This document shows, piece by piece, positions 10,063 through 20,912 of a stretch of DNA of 64,000 nucleotides. Both the position numbers and the translations under genes were made by a program. The notes below the pieces were generated by a model. The model was given only the letters and a program-made list of their open reading frames with translations. It was not told the DNA's origin and did no database searches. Origin of the DNA: Carposina sasakii (lineage: Eukaryota > Arthropoda > Insecta > Lepidoptera > Carposinidae); assembly GCA_014607495.2 (NCBI GenBank), contig CP053152.1, positions 620,001 through 684,000 on the forward strand, in the 5' to 3' direction. Positions within the stretch are counted from its first letter, which is position 1. The number at the start of each line of letters is the position of its first letter.

Positions 10063-10145
10063 ACCATAGAGGAATACGAGTAAGATGTCATAGAGTGCTA
10101 AATTATCAACTGCCTCGATGCACTATGAATATGAAGAGGTATTAT
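10063..10145. mobile_element. Fragment related to hairpin MITE family R
   Basis: It shares ACCATAGAGGAATA, AAGATGTCATAGAGTGCTAA and CTGCCTCGATGCAC-like blocks with the long hairpin at 51390-51640. Only one arm survives here. Confidence 0.5.
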
Positions 10146-10170
10146 AATGATATTATTGTACTATTATAAA

Positions 10171-10410
10171 GACGGGCGATTGGTGTAGTAGGTAGTGGCC
10201 CTGCCTGCAGCGCCATAGGTCCTGGGTTCGAATCCCGGTAGGTGCAAACATTGATATGATGAATATTGATGTTTGTTTCCGAGTCATGGATGTTTCTATA
10301 CTTATCTATGTATTTATATACCGTTGCTTAGTACCCACGACACAAGACCTTATGGATCTTAATGTGGGACTAAGTTAATGTGTTGTGAAGTGTGTGAATA
10401 TTTATTTATA
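10171..10410 (+). mobile_element. tRNA-derived SINE, family Y
   Basis: The head has an A-box-like TTGGTGTAGTAGGTAGTGG and a perfect B box in GGGTTCGAATCCC near 10224-10236. The body follows through CCGAGTCATGGATGTTTC, TACCGTTGCTTAGTACCCAC and GGATCTTAATGTGGGAC. A decayed tail of the same family is at 49376-49480. The promoter boxes and body make this a SINE rather than a tRNA gene, because the cloverleaf is not closed. Confidence 0.8.
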
Positions 10411-11260
10411 TTTAATTTAATTATAATAGTAAGATCGCAATTATGAACAGACTAGCCAATGATGAATTTCTATGTTGTTAAATATAGGTTTAACGAATAT
10501 ATTATATTGCTTCTAAAATTACGAGCTAGTGCAAGCGGGTGTATATTAAATGTACCTACTTGCAATTCGATCAAACGTAATGTTAATTAAAATTGAAATA
10601 TTGTATGCAACTGAATTGCTTTTAGCAGAGTTGTTCAAAGTAGTCTTTGAGTCAATACCTCCCACTCACATTAGGGCTCATTCATAAAGTAGTTTCCTAC
10701 TGTAGTACAATAAATGAAGTAGGTGATAATGTTCATGAAAAATCGGCACGATTTAGGTAATATAATCTAAATAAGTTTTTCTATACACCTACAATACACT
10801 CAATTTAAACAAATACTTACATATATTTCTCTAACCCGAGACAAATTTTACGTTTGTACTAACCTAATACAGCATAAAACTAAGTAAAATTAGTAATACG
10901 TATTATGTTGCAAAAAGCCAAATAATTCTCAACAAAACCTTCCGTCACATAAAACATATAGAACACCGAAGCAGATAATCTACTAACTGTGCATTACTGT
11001 GCAACCTTGTTATGAGTACAAAAATCACAACGTAACGATTTACCTAAATTCTTATACTTTATTGTAAACAAATTAAAACTATACACGTGAATTACATAGG
11101 TACAGGAGAAATATACAATGGCGTGCTTATCTCTTCTAGAGATTTCTTCCAGCAGACCAAATTTATACGAATTAACGTACCTATTATTTGAAAATGAAAA
11201 CCCAATTGAATCGCATTAAAAAGTGTAATTTTTTAATCTAGGTATATTTTGGAGTAGGTG
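10411..11260. other. No gene seen
   Basis: AT-rich intergenic or intronic DNA. Confidence 0.45.
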
Positions 11261-11264
11261 CTGA

Positions 11265-11360
11265 GAAGGACTTGGCATGGCGGTTATATTTATTGTATTT
11301 TGACAGGCTAAATGTCGATAAAACGGTTTATCATATCGTGTTTCGCAGGTAATGCTACTT
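11265..11360. mobile_element. Partial relative of the CCTAGCATGAC element
   Basis: It shares TTGTATTTTGACAGGCTAAA, TGTCGATAAAACGG and ATCATATCGTGTTTCGCA with the element at 39555-39704. The terminal repeats are degraded here. Confidence 0.6.
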
Positions 11361-11940
11361 GTGCAGAGCTGGATTCATTTTTTCTCTTTGGTTATAATGT
11401 ATTGTGCAATGTGTGGAAATACTGAATAAATATTTTTTTATTTTTAAATACTGTAGCCCACGTGAACAAAGCTAGCTCTATATTATGTAAGTAGTGGACT
11501 GATTAAAAAGCATTTCATTGTACCCTGTGAAACTAAACTACTGTTTTACATTGACTAGGACTCTAGTAGTAACGTACCCACTTTATGCTTCACTAAACCT
11601 GATTATATAGGCTTTCTTTTAGGATACCTTATTGGATTACACCTACTATTGTAATAAAAGGAGCGAATGTATCTGTTTTGACTACTAAGAGCCGCCTCAC
11701 ACTGCCGATTGCATCTAATATTGATTATCTACTAAGGTCGTCATACACTAGCGATTTTGGTACACTAACAGATGAACTCAAGTAAAAGCTTTTAAATTAG
11801 ATATGCGATCTTTCAGTAGCTTTAATTTATTAATTATGTACTTTAACTTATTTTGTTTACAACTTTTAAGATGATAATACGGGGATTATAAATTTTTGCT
11901 ACCTTATTTTTTTTTTACATAATTACATCATCATTATGAT
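11361..11940. other. No gene seen
   Basis: AT-rich DNA without supported features. Confidence 0.4.
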
Positions 11941-11943
11941 CAT

Positions 11944-12030
11944 CATTTACAGCCCTGAGAAGTCCACTGCTGGACATAGGCCTCCCCCAACAACCTCCAC
12001 TCCGACCGGTCGGAAACAGCCTGCATCCAA
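11944..12030 (-). pseudogene. Family B: RTE LINE tail, copy 3
   Basis: The plus strand shows CAGCCCTGAGAAGTCCACTG and AACAACCTCCACTCCGACCG. On the minus strand this is the extreme C-terminus W-R-L-L-G-E-A-Y-x-Q-Q-W and its short tail. Only about 30 codons remain. Confidence 0.75.
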
Positions 12031-12051
12031 CATGATACGCTCGGCTATTTC

Positions 12052-12172
12052 GCAATAATATCCTACTGTCACGTTTAGTATAGCGCAGACAGATGTAAAG
12101 GTCAGTAACACGTTGCCAACTCATCGCCCGAGAGAACGCCCCTGAGTTCCGTAGTCGACTCTTTTGACATTT
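12052..12172 (-). repeat. Family G repeat, copy 4
   Basis: It shows GACAGATGTAAAGGTCAGTA, GTTGCCAACTCATCGCC and CCGTAGTCGACTCTT. It retains the right-hand part of the family that is interrupted in copy 9. Confidence 0.7.
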
Positions 12173-12187
12173 TTTTCACCGTTTCAA

Positions 12188-12448
12188 TTATGTAATATTA
12201 CTTGAAATATTCCACATAAAAACTATAAACCTCACAGCACAACATAAGTTTTCTACCCGCACTCGACAATAAAAGCAGATTTTTCCGTCACCCCCGGTGT
12301 CACTCGTTTCCTTGCCTCGATAAAACAAACAAACTAGCAGACACGTCAGCCGTTTCCATAGGAAGCAGGGGTGCAAGTTGCCAGGTATAATTGCTGCCCC
12401 TCCCCCCACCCTTCTGCCCGGGATAATAAATATAGGATACGCACGCAC
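12188..12448. other. Open frame without support as a gene
   Basis: A minus-strand frame of 86 codons spans this region. Its composition is mixed and I recognise no domain, signal peptide or splice structure. I treat it as unproven. Confidence 0.3.
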
Positions 12449-13510
12449 TCATACGCTGATGTAATTGACTGGTGAAATTGGGGTTCTCAAAGTTTTTTGC
12501 TATGGTAGCTTGACGTGGACAACGTATTTATTTAATGCATAGGTGTACTGTCTAATTTCGCCGTGTTTTTCAGTTTAATGTGACCTGTTATGATTACTAT
12601 TTTATTTTATTTAGTTTTAATGTTTTGCTGCATCTAAGAGTCATTGGTGACTTGAGGTAAATAATAAATAAAAATGAAATATGTCCCGACAGTTACATCG
12701 TAGGTAAAACTTTTTCTTGCATGCTGTATGTTTATGGCTGTATAGGAGATTCTGTACTTATATAATCCACCACCTGTAATGTACCCTATACAATGGCAAA
12801 TAAAGAAATTCTATTCTATTCTATTCTTGATTAAAGGTATACATGGTGTAATAAGAAGAGCGAAATGATGTGAAAGTAACTACCGCTAATACAGAAACTT
12901 ATCGTAGAGAAATTGATACAGGTATCAAGTAAGTTTACTTACAGATCTGATGATTATTTTTTCGAAGAGTATGGGGATATTACTAAACTACCCAGGAATG
13001 TTTATAAGATATCGAAAAGTAAACCATTTTCAGTCTAATATTTTGTGGTTAGTTTTTATATAGGGCCATGTGCACATAACATACCCCTTTCATTAGATGC
13101 CTAAAACCGGTTTTCGCGGAATTACTACTTAATTATTAGAGGATAAGTTAAACAAGGGCTATATCTTATATTTGTCTCTTTTATATCTATTTATAAATAT
13201 CAAAAATTAAAGGAGCCATATGGTTAATAACTTCTACTAGTACCCATAGGTTGAACCGTTGTATATTTTCTTTTATATTCGTACGTTGTACAGGTTTGAG
13301 AACCACTGGCCCCTGATATTACTTCCAATAATCCATGATGGACGACGTGATTCCGACGCTCGTTACGATAGGATAATTATTCTAGAACTAACTAATTAAA
13401 CAATATCATAAAGATTGTGTAATGTCTGGCGGAGGTTACGTCCGAGGTGGATTGGATAGGAGCAGGTGCATTAATATTCTTGACGTAATTTTATGTTATT
13501 ATGATATACA
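12449..13510. other. No gene seen
   Basis: AT-rich DNA; a short (attct)n run occurs near 12810-12825. Confidence 0.4.
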
Positions 13511-13770
13511 TACTCTTCTATGCTAACGTAAAACGTATAATACTACAGCTGCCTCTCTTCCCGGGCATACTGTACAAGTCAGTAGAGGGACAAGAGGGTC
13601 TTGGTGTTTTGTAGGCGATGGGCTGACCACCTGTCACTACTAACCGAACTTGTACATCTCAACTATACCCTCCAAATTGGTCAGAAGTGGCACCATGTGG
13701 TTCTATCGGCCCTTGGTGCTCTGCCTACCCCGTAAGGGATACAGGCGTGATTGTATGTATCTATGTATAC
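13511..13770 (+). mobile_element. Family A short retroelement, copy 2
   Basis: A nearly full copy running from TCTTCTATGCT through TATAATACTACAGCTGCC, CCGGGCATACTGTACAAGTC and TGGTCAGAAGTGGCACCATG to a TGTATGTATC tail. Confidence 0.85.
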
Positions 13771-13929
13771 TTAAACAACCTATGATAAAAATGTAGTGTT
13801 ACAGTTAATACTTAGTTTTTTTTTTGGTTAAGTCACAAATGAGGAGTAAGCTTTAAAAAGTACGCTGCATAGGTACTCAACAACCTATGATAGAAATGTT
13901 TAGAGTTGATAGGTAGCTCATAATATTTT

Positions 13930-14040
13930 TTTCGTTCAGCCATAAAACTAACATTTTTTGTATGCAATGACACAGAGTGCATTGGCGCCATCATCCATAG
14001 GAACTATTCAGTGAAACACACTTTAGTAGGTATTTAGAAC
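13930..14040. repeat. Family P repeat, copy 1
   Basis: It shares ctaacatTTTTTGTATG, GCGCCATCATC and GGAACTATT followed by gtgaaacacact with 36586-36690. The class is unknown. Confidence 0.5.
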
Positions 14041-14520
14041 GCACGCAAATTCTTGTATTGAAGTTATATTTACGTTATATTTTTTTAAACAGTTTGCGAT
14101 ACCATAAGAAGTCGTCACACGTTCCTAATTGCAAAAAAAAACAAAAAAAAATATAGGCATTATAGTGCATTTCAAGAAAAACTGTATATGTACTATCCCA
14201 CTATAATTTGCAGCTGTAAACCCAATGCGCCTGATGACTGCTCCATCCGCGAAAATTACCAATTTTATGACCTGAAATTACATATATCGATGCACTTAAG
14301 TGCATATTTAATGCATACTGTTGTTGCAAATTTAACTCTTGGTGTATGATGTCAAAGTTGATGTTTGATGTTATGTAGTGATAGTGTTTTGGATGATCTG
14401 TGGCTCATTCTCCTAATTTATACCAGCCGTTTCCTTTATAGTGGGTAAAACGCTAAGGTTTCGGAAGTGTGGTGTGGTTTAATATATTTACTTTACGCTT
14501 TTATTGTACCTGTAATTATA
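14041..14520. other. No gene seen
   Basis: AT-rich DNA, including an A-rich run near 14135-14150. Confidence 0.4.
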
Positions 14521-14522
14521 AA

Positions 14523-14640
14523 GACCCGGTGGCTCAGTGGTAAGAGCGCTGGCACGGAACGCAGAGGTCGTGGGTTCGATTCCCACCCGGGTGAGGAATT
14601 TTTTCCATTTCTTTATTAATAATGTTATAATTATGAAGAT
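14523..14640 (+). mobile_element. tRNA-like short SINE, family t, copy 1
   Basis: It has an A box (TGGCTCAGTGG at 14530-14540), a B box (GGTTCGATTCC at 14573-14583), an acceptor-like ACCCGG/CCGGGT pair and a T arm. The anticodon stem pairs badly and the first acceptor pair is mismatched. The head is followed by a constant tail (GGAATTTTTTCCATTTC, then TTTATTAATAAT) that is also attached to the copies at 16134, 51711 and 62989. That shared tail identifies a mobile tRNA-like element. A functional tRNA gene is less likely. Confidence 0.75.
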
Positions 14641-15447
14641 ATTGAATATTTATTTAGGCACATTAAACCTGACTATGTTATAAGGAGGGTTGTGATTTTT
14701 TAGCATCAGCACTTTGGAGTCATAATACCAGCCCTCGTATCGCTTATCTATAGAAAAAGCAATGCGATAAATTTGTGCAATATTCCCTGATGGCTTGTAA
14801 AATTCGTATTTATGTACTTACTGGTAGCATCAATTTCAAAGGAATTTGTCATTTAAATGCCAAATTTATGGTGTCGCATTGAAAACGCTTTGCTTTTGGA
14901 AGTCTGTAAGTAAGGTTTATAAAATATAAAATTAATGGATGCTAGATGCCAATAGATACCTATATTCGACGTAGGTAGGCGTAATTTTAGCATAAAAATT
15001 TAGCTTGACACTGTAATTTCATAAGGCTGGCGTTCCGGCTGCGTTTCAACTGGGAAAAATTAATGGAATCGGGGGGCAGCCGAGTGATGTTTGATGGATG
15101 GGTTATGGTGGTTTGAGTTCGGAAAGGTCCAATTGGTACTGATATTAATGGGACTGGTTCTTTTAGTGCTTTGCCCTTGGGCTGGACAGTTCGATTCAGG
15201 TCATTTTGCTGTAATTGTGTCCTAAATTTTGACGAATTCAATAGGCAGTAAAGGAATTGAATTCGTATGTTTTTGGGTAATTATGTATGCGATTGCACTC
15301 ACAAAAAAATAAGGAAAGTAATCTTATTTTTGCTTTTCGTACCTAACTACCTACTTGTACTTAATATAATACCTACTTACATACAATGTTGTGTCGGCAG
15401 AGTAGAATGTTTGTCCGTAGGCCATAGGTAGTAATTACTTACAGGAT
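14641..15447. other. No gene seen
   Basis: The minus-strand frame at 14987-15241 (84 codons) has no recognisable motif and is not supported as a gene. Confidence 0.4.
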
Positions 15448-15538
15448 AGGTTTCCGAGAGGTGGTGAGGCAGCAGTGCTTTCCGTGTTGACAACATAGTC
15501 CGGAAAATCACAGTGCGGTCACTAATTCGCCTGCCGAA
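15448..15538 (+). repeat. Family C repeat, copy 7 (partial)
   Basis: It contains GGTTTCCGAGAGGTGG, TGTTGACAACATAGTCCG and GCGGTCACTAATTCGCCTG. Both ends are missing relative to the copy at 28931. Confidence 0.7.
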
Positions 15539-15666
15539 TACGCGTGGTTTTAGTTTTTAGGTTAGCTATACGTTTCTGATGAAAATCGAAAATGTCATCA
15601 AGGATGTCAGAAGGTAAGAAAAAATAAGAGTGAGGATTTTTTATTTTATCTCTTGTCATACATACA

Positions 15667-16022
15667 TACAGGATGTTTTTTTTGTGGCCACCTTTAACGA
15701 AGGGTACGTACTCTATATATGAAATAAAGTAAGTTTATGCCAAAAAGAAAGCTGGGAAAAAAAAATTTTTTTTTGAAAAAAAATTTTTAAATTCCTTGAT
15801 CGTGCGAAGTGTATATGTTAGATAGACCGATATTAATTATTTTTTGAAAATATACGCGCGTCTATGTGCATTTTGCAGAAAAACGCAGTCTATTTACTCA
15901 ACTTTGGACCCTAATATTTTGGAAACCAGACACTTGTATGCTTCCATGGAGAAAAATGATCGTGATGATGAGGAGATTCCGTAGTTTTCGGAAACGTTGA
16001 CGACCAAAAATCATCCTGTATA
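15667..16022 (+). mobile_element. Family F MITE, copy 3
   Basis: The ends are TACAGGATGTTTTTT and AAATCATCCTGTATA. This 356-bp copy is the cleanest in the window and can serve as the family reference. It carries AACGAAGGGTACGTACTC, TTTACTCAACTTTGGACCC and GATTCCGTAGTTTTCGG. No frame is present. Confidence 0.85.
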
Positions 16023-16130
16023 TAATAATCACGCCTCTTTCCCGGAGGTGTAGGCAGAGATCACGGATCTCCATTTGCTACGATCCTGACACACCTCTTT
16101 CGCTTCATCTACTTTCATGATGTTCTTCAT
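16023..16130. repeat. Family O repeat, copy 2
   Basis: It shares ATCACGCCTCTTTCCCGG, GTAGGCAGAGATCACGG and ATTTGCTACGATCCTGACAC with 2937-3095. Confidence 0.6.
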
Positions 16131-16133
16131 GCT

Positions 16134-16250
16134 ATGCTTCATTATAAATATTATTAAGAAAATTAAAAAAAAATCACCCAAGTAAGATTTAAACTCACGA
16201 CCTCTCGCGTACCGTGCTTTTGCTCTAACCAACTGAGCTATCGGGTCAAT
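16134..16250 (-). mobile_element. tRNA-like short SINE, family t, copy 2
   Basis: In reverse orientation it has an A-box-like AGCTCAGTTGGTTAGAGC, a decayed B box and the constant AT-rich tail at its left. The T arm contains substitutions, so it is not a working tRNA. Confidence 0.7.
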
Positions 16251-16479
16251 TAACTCGGATGACGAATTTGACCATCTCTTTTACATTATTTTTTTGGCAA
16301 CGTTATTTTTTCATCCCGATAGCTATACACTAGCCAAATTTCGGTGAACAAAGCTGAATCCCTCAGTACAATGTTTAGTAATGAAACGATCTTGTAACAT
16401 TATTTAACCTATGTATGTTGTATGTCGTAAGTTTAAGTGCTAGATATATCTTCCGACTTCCCACTGAATTACTTATAAC

Positions 16480-16684
16480 TAGTGGACGCCCGCGACTCCG
16501 TCCGCGTGGACTGCAGAAAAAACAAAATGTCGAAATTATCCGGGCATAAAAACATTTTCCCGGGATAAAAATTAGCCTATATGTTAAGTGGGACCTGTCA
16601 GAATATATTCCTGAAAACTGCATCGAAATCGGTCCAGCCGTTTCTGAGATTAGCGTGCACACACACCGATCCGTTACAATTTTT
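16480..16684 (+). repeat. Family D interspersed repeat, copy 1
   Basis: Blocks are GTGGACGCCCGCGACTCCG, TCCGCGTGGACTGCAG, ATAAAAACATTTTCCCGGG, AACTGCATCGAAATCGGTCC and TTTCTGAGATTAGCGTGCAC. Further copies are at 20062, 31385 and 40357 (minus). This is a very common moth repeat. It may be a LINE or Helitron-like 3' end; I cannot decide from sequence alone. Confidence 0.7.
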
Positions 16685-16685
16685 T

Positions 16686-16778
16686 ATACAGGGTGTAACA
16701 AAAAGGGTATGTTAAGCGAAAAGCTATGTAAATCGAGTCCAGACTCGAAATTTTTATTTTTCAAGATTGTATGATTCC
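16686..16778. mobile_element. Family E MITE fragment inserted in family D
   Basis: It starts TATACAGGGTGTAACAAAAA directly after the D copy and stops about 90 bp later. A second partial D segment (GATTAGCGTGCACAAACATC, then GATCCGTTACAATTTTG) follows at 16779-16825. The D sequence is therefore present on both sides of the E fragment. Confidence 0.65.
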
Positions 16779-16825
16779 TGATTAGCGTGCACAAACATCG
16801 ATCCGTTACAATTTTGTATAGATGG

Positions 16826-17334
16826 AATAGAAAATTATATACCTATAGTATTTTGTTAGGTCCATAGAATGCAAAAAAATACCTATTTTCTAAACTAAAT
16901 AAAACCGATTTAGGACCTATACTTACATTGTTATACTTTTGTAGTTCAAAATTGTTTTTAATCGAGACGTCAAAAACAATTTTTTCTTGTACTTAAGTAC
17001 AGTTCATTAACCCGGTAGGTAGGTACCTACGCAACGTGTAGGGGACCTTAAACAAGTGAGTTTATAGCTGACCTTATGAGCCAGAGTGATCGCCCACGAG
17101 GACAAGGATCCTTGGAGGTGGTGAAATGTAGGTGTACCTAGTAGAACGAGCAAAGTCAAGGAAACCGTAAGAAAATTGAAAATCCTGCAGTTTCTAACTC
17201 TGGTTTTTGAATATACCTAGGTAGGTACTCTGAAAAAAAAAAACTATTTGATAGGTAGGTTCTTACCTACTTCTGTATTAAGTCCCTACGTCATATACTT
17301 AGGTACCTTTGTAATTTCATAACTTACCTGATTA
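16826..17334. other. No gene seen
   Basis: AT-rich DNA with many taggtaggta motifs. Confidence 0.4.
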
Positions 17335-17443
17335 ACATACATACATATAATCACGCCTTTATCCCTTACGAGGGTAGGCAGAGCACCAAGGGCCGATAGA
17401 ACCACATGGTGCCACTTCTGACCAATTTTGAGGGTATAGTTGA
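17335..17443 (-). mobile_element. Family A short retroelement, copy 3 (truncated)
   Basis: Only the 3' portion is present, from the (catac)n tail through TCACGCCTTTATCCCTTACG to TTGAGGGTATAGTTGA. Confidence 0.8.
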
Positions 17444-17589
17444 CCTAATTAAAATTAAAATAAACTAAAATTGTCGCTTAATATGGAACGTGTCGAAGGT
17501 ATACGAAACGCTCCTTAGGTATTTACCTACCGCTTGCCTTGCTAAAATATTGTGACAAGACAACAGTAAAATTTTGTAGTGAAAATATT

Positions 17590-17822
17590 TTGTATAATAA
17601 ACTAGGGATCCCTCCCGGCGTTGCACAGGTGTAATGCCCTTTCACGTGGGCGGACGCTGTAGAAAAGTGTTATTTTTAGACTTTTTCAATCAATATTTTA
17701 ATTTTTCTCTCCGTAAGAACCATTCTCATACTTCAAGGAGTATTCTAAAACAAGAATTAGCGAAATCGGTTCATTTGTTCTCGAGATTTGCGCTTAGCAA
17801 CACATTCATTTTTATAGCAGAA
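17590..17822 (+). repeat. LINE 3'-region-like repeat, family U
   Basis: Blocks are CCTCCCGGCGTTGCACAGG, CCGTAAGAACCATTCTCAT, ACAAGAATTAGCGAAATCGG and TTCTCGAGATTTGCGCTTAG. These resemble a common lepidopteran LINE-derived 3' repeat. The open frame across it is not a gene. Confidence 0.6.
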
Positions 17823-18149
17823 GAAAGATATGACACGTGACATAAAATAAGTATATTTTTACTGTTTATCATAGCTTACTCATTTCAATTGAAGATAGTA
17901 ATCAAGGCTCAACTCAAAAAGAATGCTCTAACAATTAATAGGTCCATATTTCTTTTAAAACCTAATGTTAAAATTCGGAACCAGATAGACCAATGAGTGA
18001 GTACATATCTGAATACACCTATTAGGTAGTTACCTACAATTGTTAAGTTATTTACTTAAATAAAAATTTCAAAATTTGATACAAACAATTCAGTTCGCGA
18101 ATAAGTAACTTATTAAAAATTACAAAATCGCCCATAACTGAACACAATC

Positions 18150-18332
18150 GCAATGCGAACGAAAGTGAGTTACGCGGGAAAAAAGGTAGAAAGGTGAGGT
18201 GGGCGGGGGGCGGGGCCCGAGGCGCCGCCCGCGGGAGCAAGCGGGACGGCGATAGTGCAGGATGCAAGGTCACGACGCGATGCGTTCGTTCGCGTTCGCC
18301 GCGAATGTTTGCGAAGTTTTTATTTTTATAAG
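18150..18332 (+). other. GC-rich single-copy block a, candidate first exon
   Basis: After several kilobases of AT-rich repeats, the sequence turns sharply GC- and CpG-rich (GGGCGGGGGGCGGGGCCCG; GCGATGCGTTCGTTCGCG). It ends at AAG|GTGAGG with the GT at 18333-18334. No copies occur elsewhere in the window. The most natural reading is a promoter-proximal transcribed region with a 5' splice donor. No start codon context or TATA box marks the start. This is inference from composition and donor only. Confidence 0.35.
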
Positions 18333-18639
18333 GTGAGGTACACATTTTGTAGATATTATTTGGGTTGGTTAATTAAGTATTAATTGATGCAATAACATAG
18401 ATATTGGTGAAAAAATTGATAATGTTAAAATTGTATAAAAAAACGCACAGTGGATCGCTTTGATTATTGACAAGAAATAGATTTTTTGAGTGATAAAAAT
18501 TTTACTTTCAACTAACAATAAAAAAAGAAATAAGACTTAAATCTAAAAATAAAATAAACAGTAACAGTAAGTACATAAGCAACAAAAAATTCTCGATGCC
18601 GTCTGCAATGTGATGCAAAAAGACTGCATCTTATCACGA

Positions 18640-19115
18640 GTGGACGTTTGATTGAGTGGCCGTAGTTGTGTCGGCGGTGGCGGCGCTAGTGCAGCGCAGG
18701 GCTCGTCTGCGCCTCATTCCGGCCGCGGCGCGCGCCCTGATCGCACGTCTGCGACACTCCGCGCTTTCACCCGCGTCGACGAACAATTCACGTGCAGTGC
18801 CAAAGTGTCCTCCCAACTTAGTGCCAGTTAATGTGAAGTGAACACGCACTCTGTGATACACCATATTTGCTTACGGCTCATCTGTTCAAACACGGCTGAT
18901 TGTTTTCCCACTATTGATGGATTGGAAGGTTCAACGACACGTTAGTTGTTTGATGTGCTAAGGAATTCGTTTCACGTATGCTAAAAACAAATATAAGTTT
19001 AGAAAACAAAGGATACCTGAGAAGCTTCGGAGTGGCATTGCTTGCTTAGGTGCTTGTGGTGACAGGTGGACTGTGAACGAAGTCTGTCAACACACGCTAT
19101 TCCAAGAAAAATAAG
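18640..19115 (+). other. GC-rich block b, candidate 5' untranslated first exon
   Basis: The left half is very CpG-rich (GTGTCGGCGGTGGCGGCGC; TCCGGCCGCGGCGCGCGCCC) and has no ATG-initiated frame of note. The right half reads like an insect 5' leader (GTGCCAGTTAATGTGAAGTG). The block ends in ATAAG|GTAAGC, a strong donor at 19116. An open frame through 18656-18841 begins only at a non-ATG codon and is an effect of high GC. I infer a non-coding first exon of a plus-strand gene whose coding exons lie downstream. It is not a repeat. Confidence 0.45.
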
Positions 19116-19839
19116 GTAAGCGTACAAATTAAGAAAAAACAACCTTCGTGAGCACATATTTGAAATGTTCTATTGAAATCTTTCGATATGTACATATTCT
19201 GAAACTTGACCTGCTCAGTTCATATTGTTAAAAATACATAATTATGAAATAATGAATCAGCATGTATAATGATAATTTAAATTTTCCATTAAATTCGTTT
19301 CAAGTCTAAACTATGTTCAATTTATACACCAATGTTGCGTATGTTGTGCTGGAAATGTGCGTACAAGTTTGGTGGAGGGCCTGAAATCTGAATTCAGTGG
19401 CGATGCGGCGTCGGCCCGCGACGGTACTGTGCTGCTCCAATACGCCGTATCCACCAAAACTTTGTCATAAAATACGAAAAAAAAAACAAAATAGAATCAA
19501 TAACTTCAATTTGTACATAGAATATAAAATTATCGTAATATTTACTAGTGTAGGAAACTCGTCTATAAAAATATTATCACAAGTGCAAAAACACGTTTTG
19601 TTACGCATGGCTTCATGACTCGAGACAAAGAATGAAAGACAGGTGGCAAACAAATCGCACTTTGTAGATACAATAAAAGCCGTGTAAGTATCTATACCAA
19701 TATTTATACAAATATTAAATGCTACCTTTAAATGTATAAAATAAAATTATTTTATATAATTTTTAACTGTCAATTTATTATTATTTTATAAACATACAGG
19801 AGCTAACTCCGGACTTTTTGCAAGAAGATTGAAAAGTAT
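19116..19839. other. Putative intron sequence; no gene seen
   Basis: AT-rich, with a small GC patch at 19390-19450 (GATGCGGCGTCGGCCCGCG). Confidence 0.4.
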
Positions 19840-19990
19840 TGACATGTGACAACGGCGGCCATCTTTAGTTTTGTAAAGCAGTGCACATAACGGAGGAGAG
19901 CGAGTGTGCACGGTCTATGCAGGGGGCGGGGCGACAGAGAGAGACGGACGATAAACAACAACACACCGGTTCCCAAATGTGTTCACCCCC
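19840..19990 (+). promoter_or_regulatory. Cluster of PHO/YY1, GAGA and GC-box motifs
   Basis: Within 150 bp there is a YY1/PHO-type motif (GGCGGCCATCTT, core GCCAT), several GAGAG cores (GGAGAGCGAG; CAGAGAGAGACGG) and a GC box (GGGGGCGGGGCGAC). In Drosophila this combination marks promoters and Polycomb response elements. The same 12-mer AAGATGGCCGCC occurs in inverse orientation at 23461. Motif recognition is direct; the function is inferred. Confidence 0.35.
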
Positions 19991-20061
19991 TTAGTTGGAT
20001 TGTTGGAATGATGATTGAAGAAAAGTTTTATTTAATTAAAAAATATAAGTTTTTATTTACA

Positions 20062-20270
20062 ACTAGCTGTTGCCAACGGCTCCGCTCGCGTGGACTGCAG
20101 AAAAAGAAAATGTGAAATTATCCAGGATAAAAACATTTTCCCAGGATAAAAAGTAGCCTATATGTTAAGTGGGACCTGTCACAATATATTCCTGAAAACT
20201 GCATCGAAATCGGTCCAGCCCTTTCTGAGATTAGCGTGCACAAACATTGATCCGTTACAATTTTATTCTA
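20062..20270 (+). repeat. Family D interspersed repeat, copy 2
   Basis: It contains ACTAGCTGTTGCC, TCGCGTGGACTGCAGAAAAA, AACTGCATCGAAATCGGTCC and GAGATTAGCGTGCAC. Confidence 0.7.
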
Positions 20271-20371
20271 ATTCTGACATTTTATATGGAAAAACATTTT
20301 ACATTGACAATGTACAAAGGCTTTTATTATGTTATTATATATATTAATGTGTATTTATTATATCTACTATC

Positions 20372-20428
20372 TATAGAATAACTATATCTATATATGTATA
20401 TATAGATAGTTATTCTATATAGATATAT
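20372..20428. repeat. AT-rich inverted repeat
   Basis: TATAGAATAACTATATC on the left pairs with GATAGTTATTCTATA on the right around a tatatatgtatata centre. It is likely a local hairpin and no other copies were seen. Confidence 0.7.
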
Positions 20429-20450
20429 GATTATCATCAACCATAGTTTA

Positions 20451-20912
20451 TACCTACATAATTATTATGTAAATATCTTGTTGAAAAAATAAAACTACCT
20501 CAGTCATATTCACTATCGAGCTTCTAGTGCGTGGCATACCTACACATATTTAGTAATTTTATAAGACATTTTAAGTTTTAAGAAAGGGGAAATGTATAAT
20601 CTATCCCTTGTTTATGATAAACTGAATTATTAAAAAAAATATGCAATACATATGTACATTAAACAGATTAATTTACTACATATTATTTCGAATATATTAT
20701 AGGAAGGCAAGAAAACACATGTTTCTATAAATAATAGTAGATATATCTATCTACTTACTTAGAAGTAGATAGTGAAACAATACAAAAGTTTGTTGTACCT
20801 ACCTACCTTTATGATTCTAGATGATTATGGTTATGTATTAAGTATATATTTTTTATACAAATACAATAATAATAATTAATTAGTTTTTTTAAACATATAT
20901 TTTGATATATGT
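20451..20912. other. No gene seen
   Basis: AT-rich DNA without a supported feature. Confidence 0.4.

Noticed and set aside
14523..14594. Functional tRNA gene
   Set aside because: A and B boxes are present but the anticodon stem pairs poorly. The same tail follows the other copies, and one copy (63.0 kb) shows a target-site duplication, so it is a SINE-like element.
18656..18841. Plus-strand 61-codon frame in block b
   Set aside because: It starts only at GTG and has no ATG; more likely an untranslated leader.
18052..18864. Minus-strand frames of 76-97 codons in the GC-rich blocks
   Set aside because: Arginine/alanine-rich frames produced by high GC; no motif, and the donor signals favour the plus strand.
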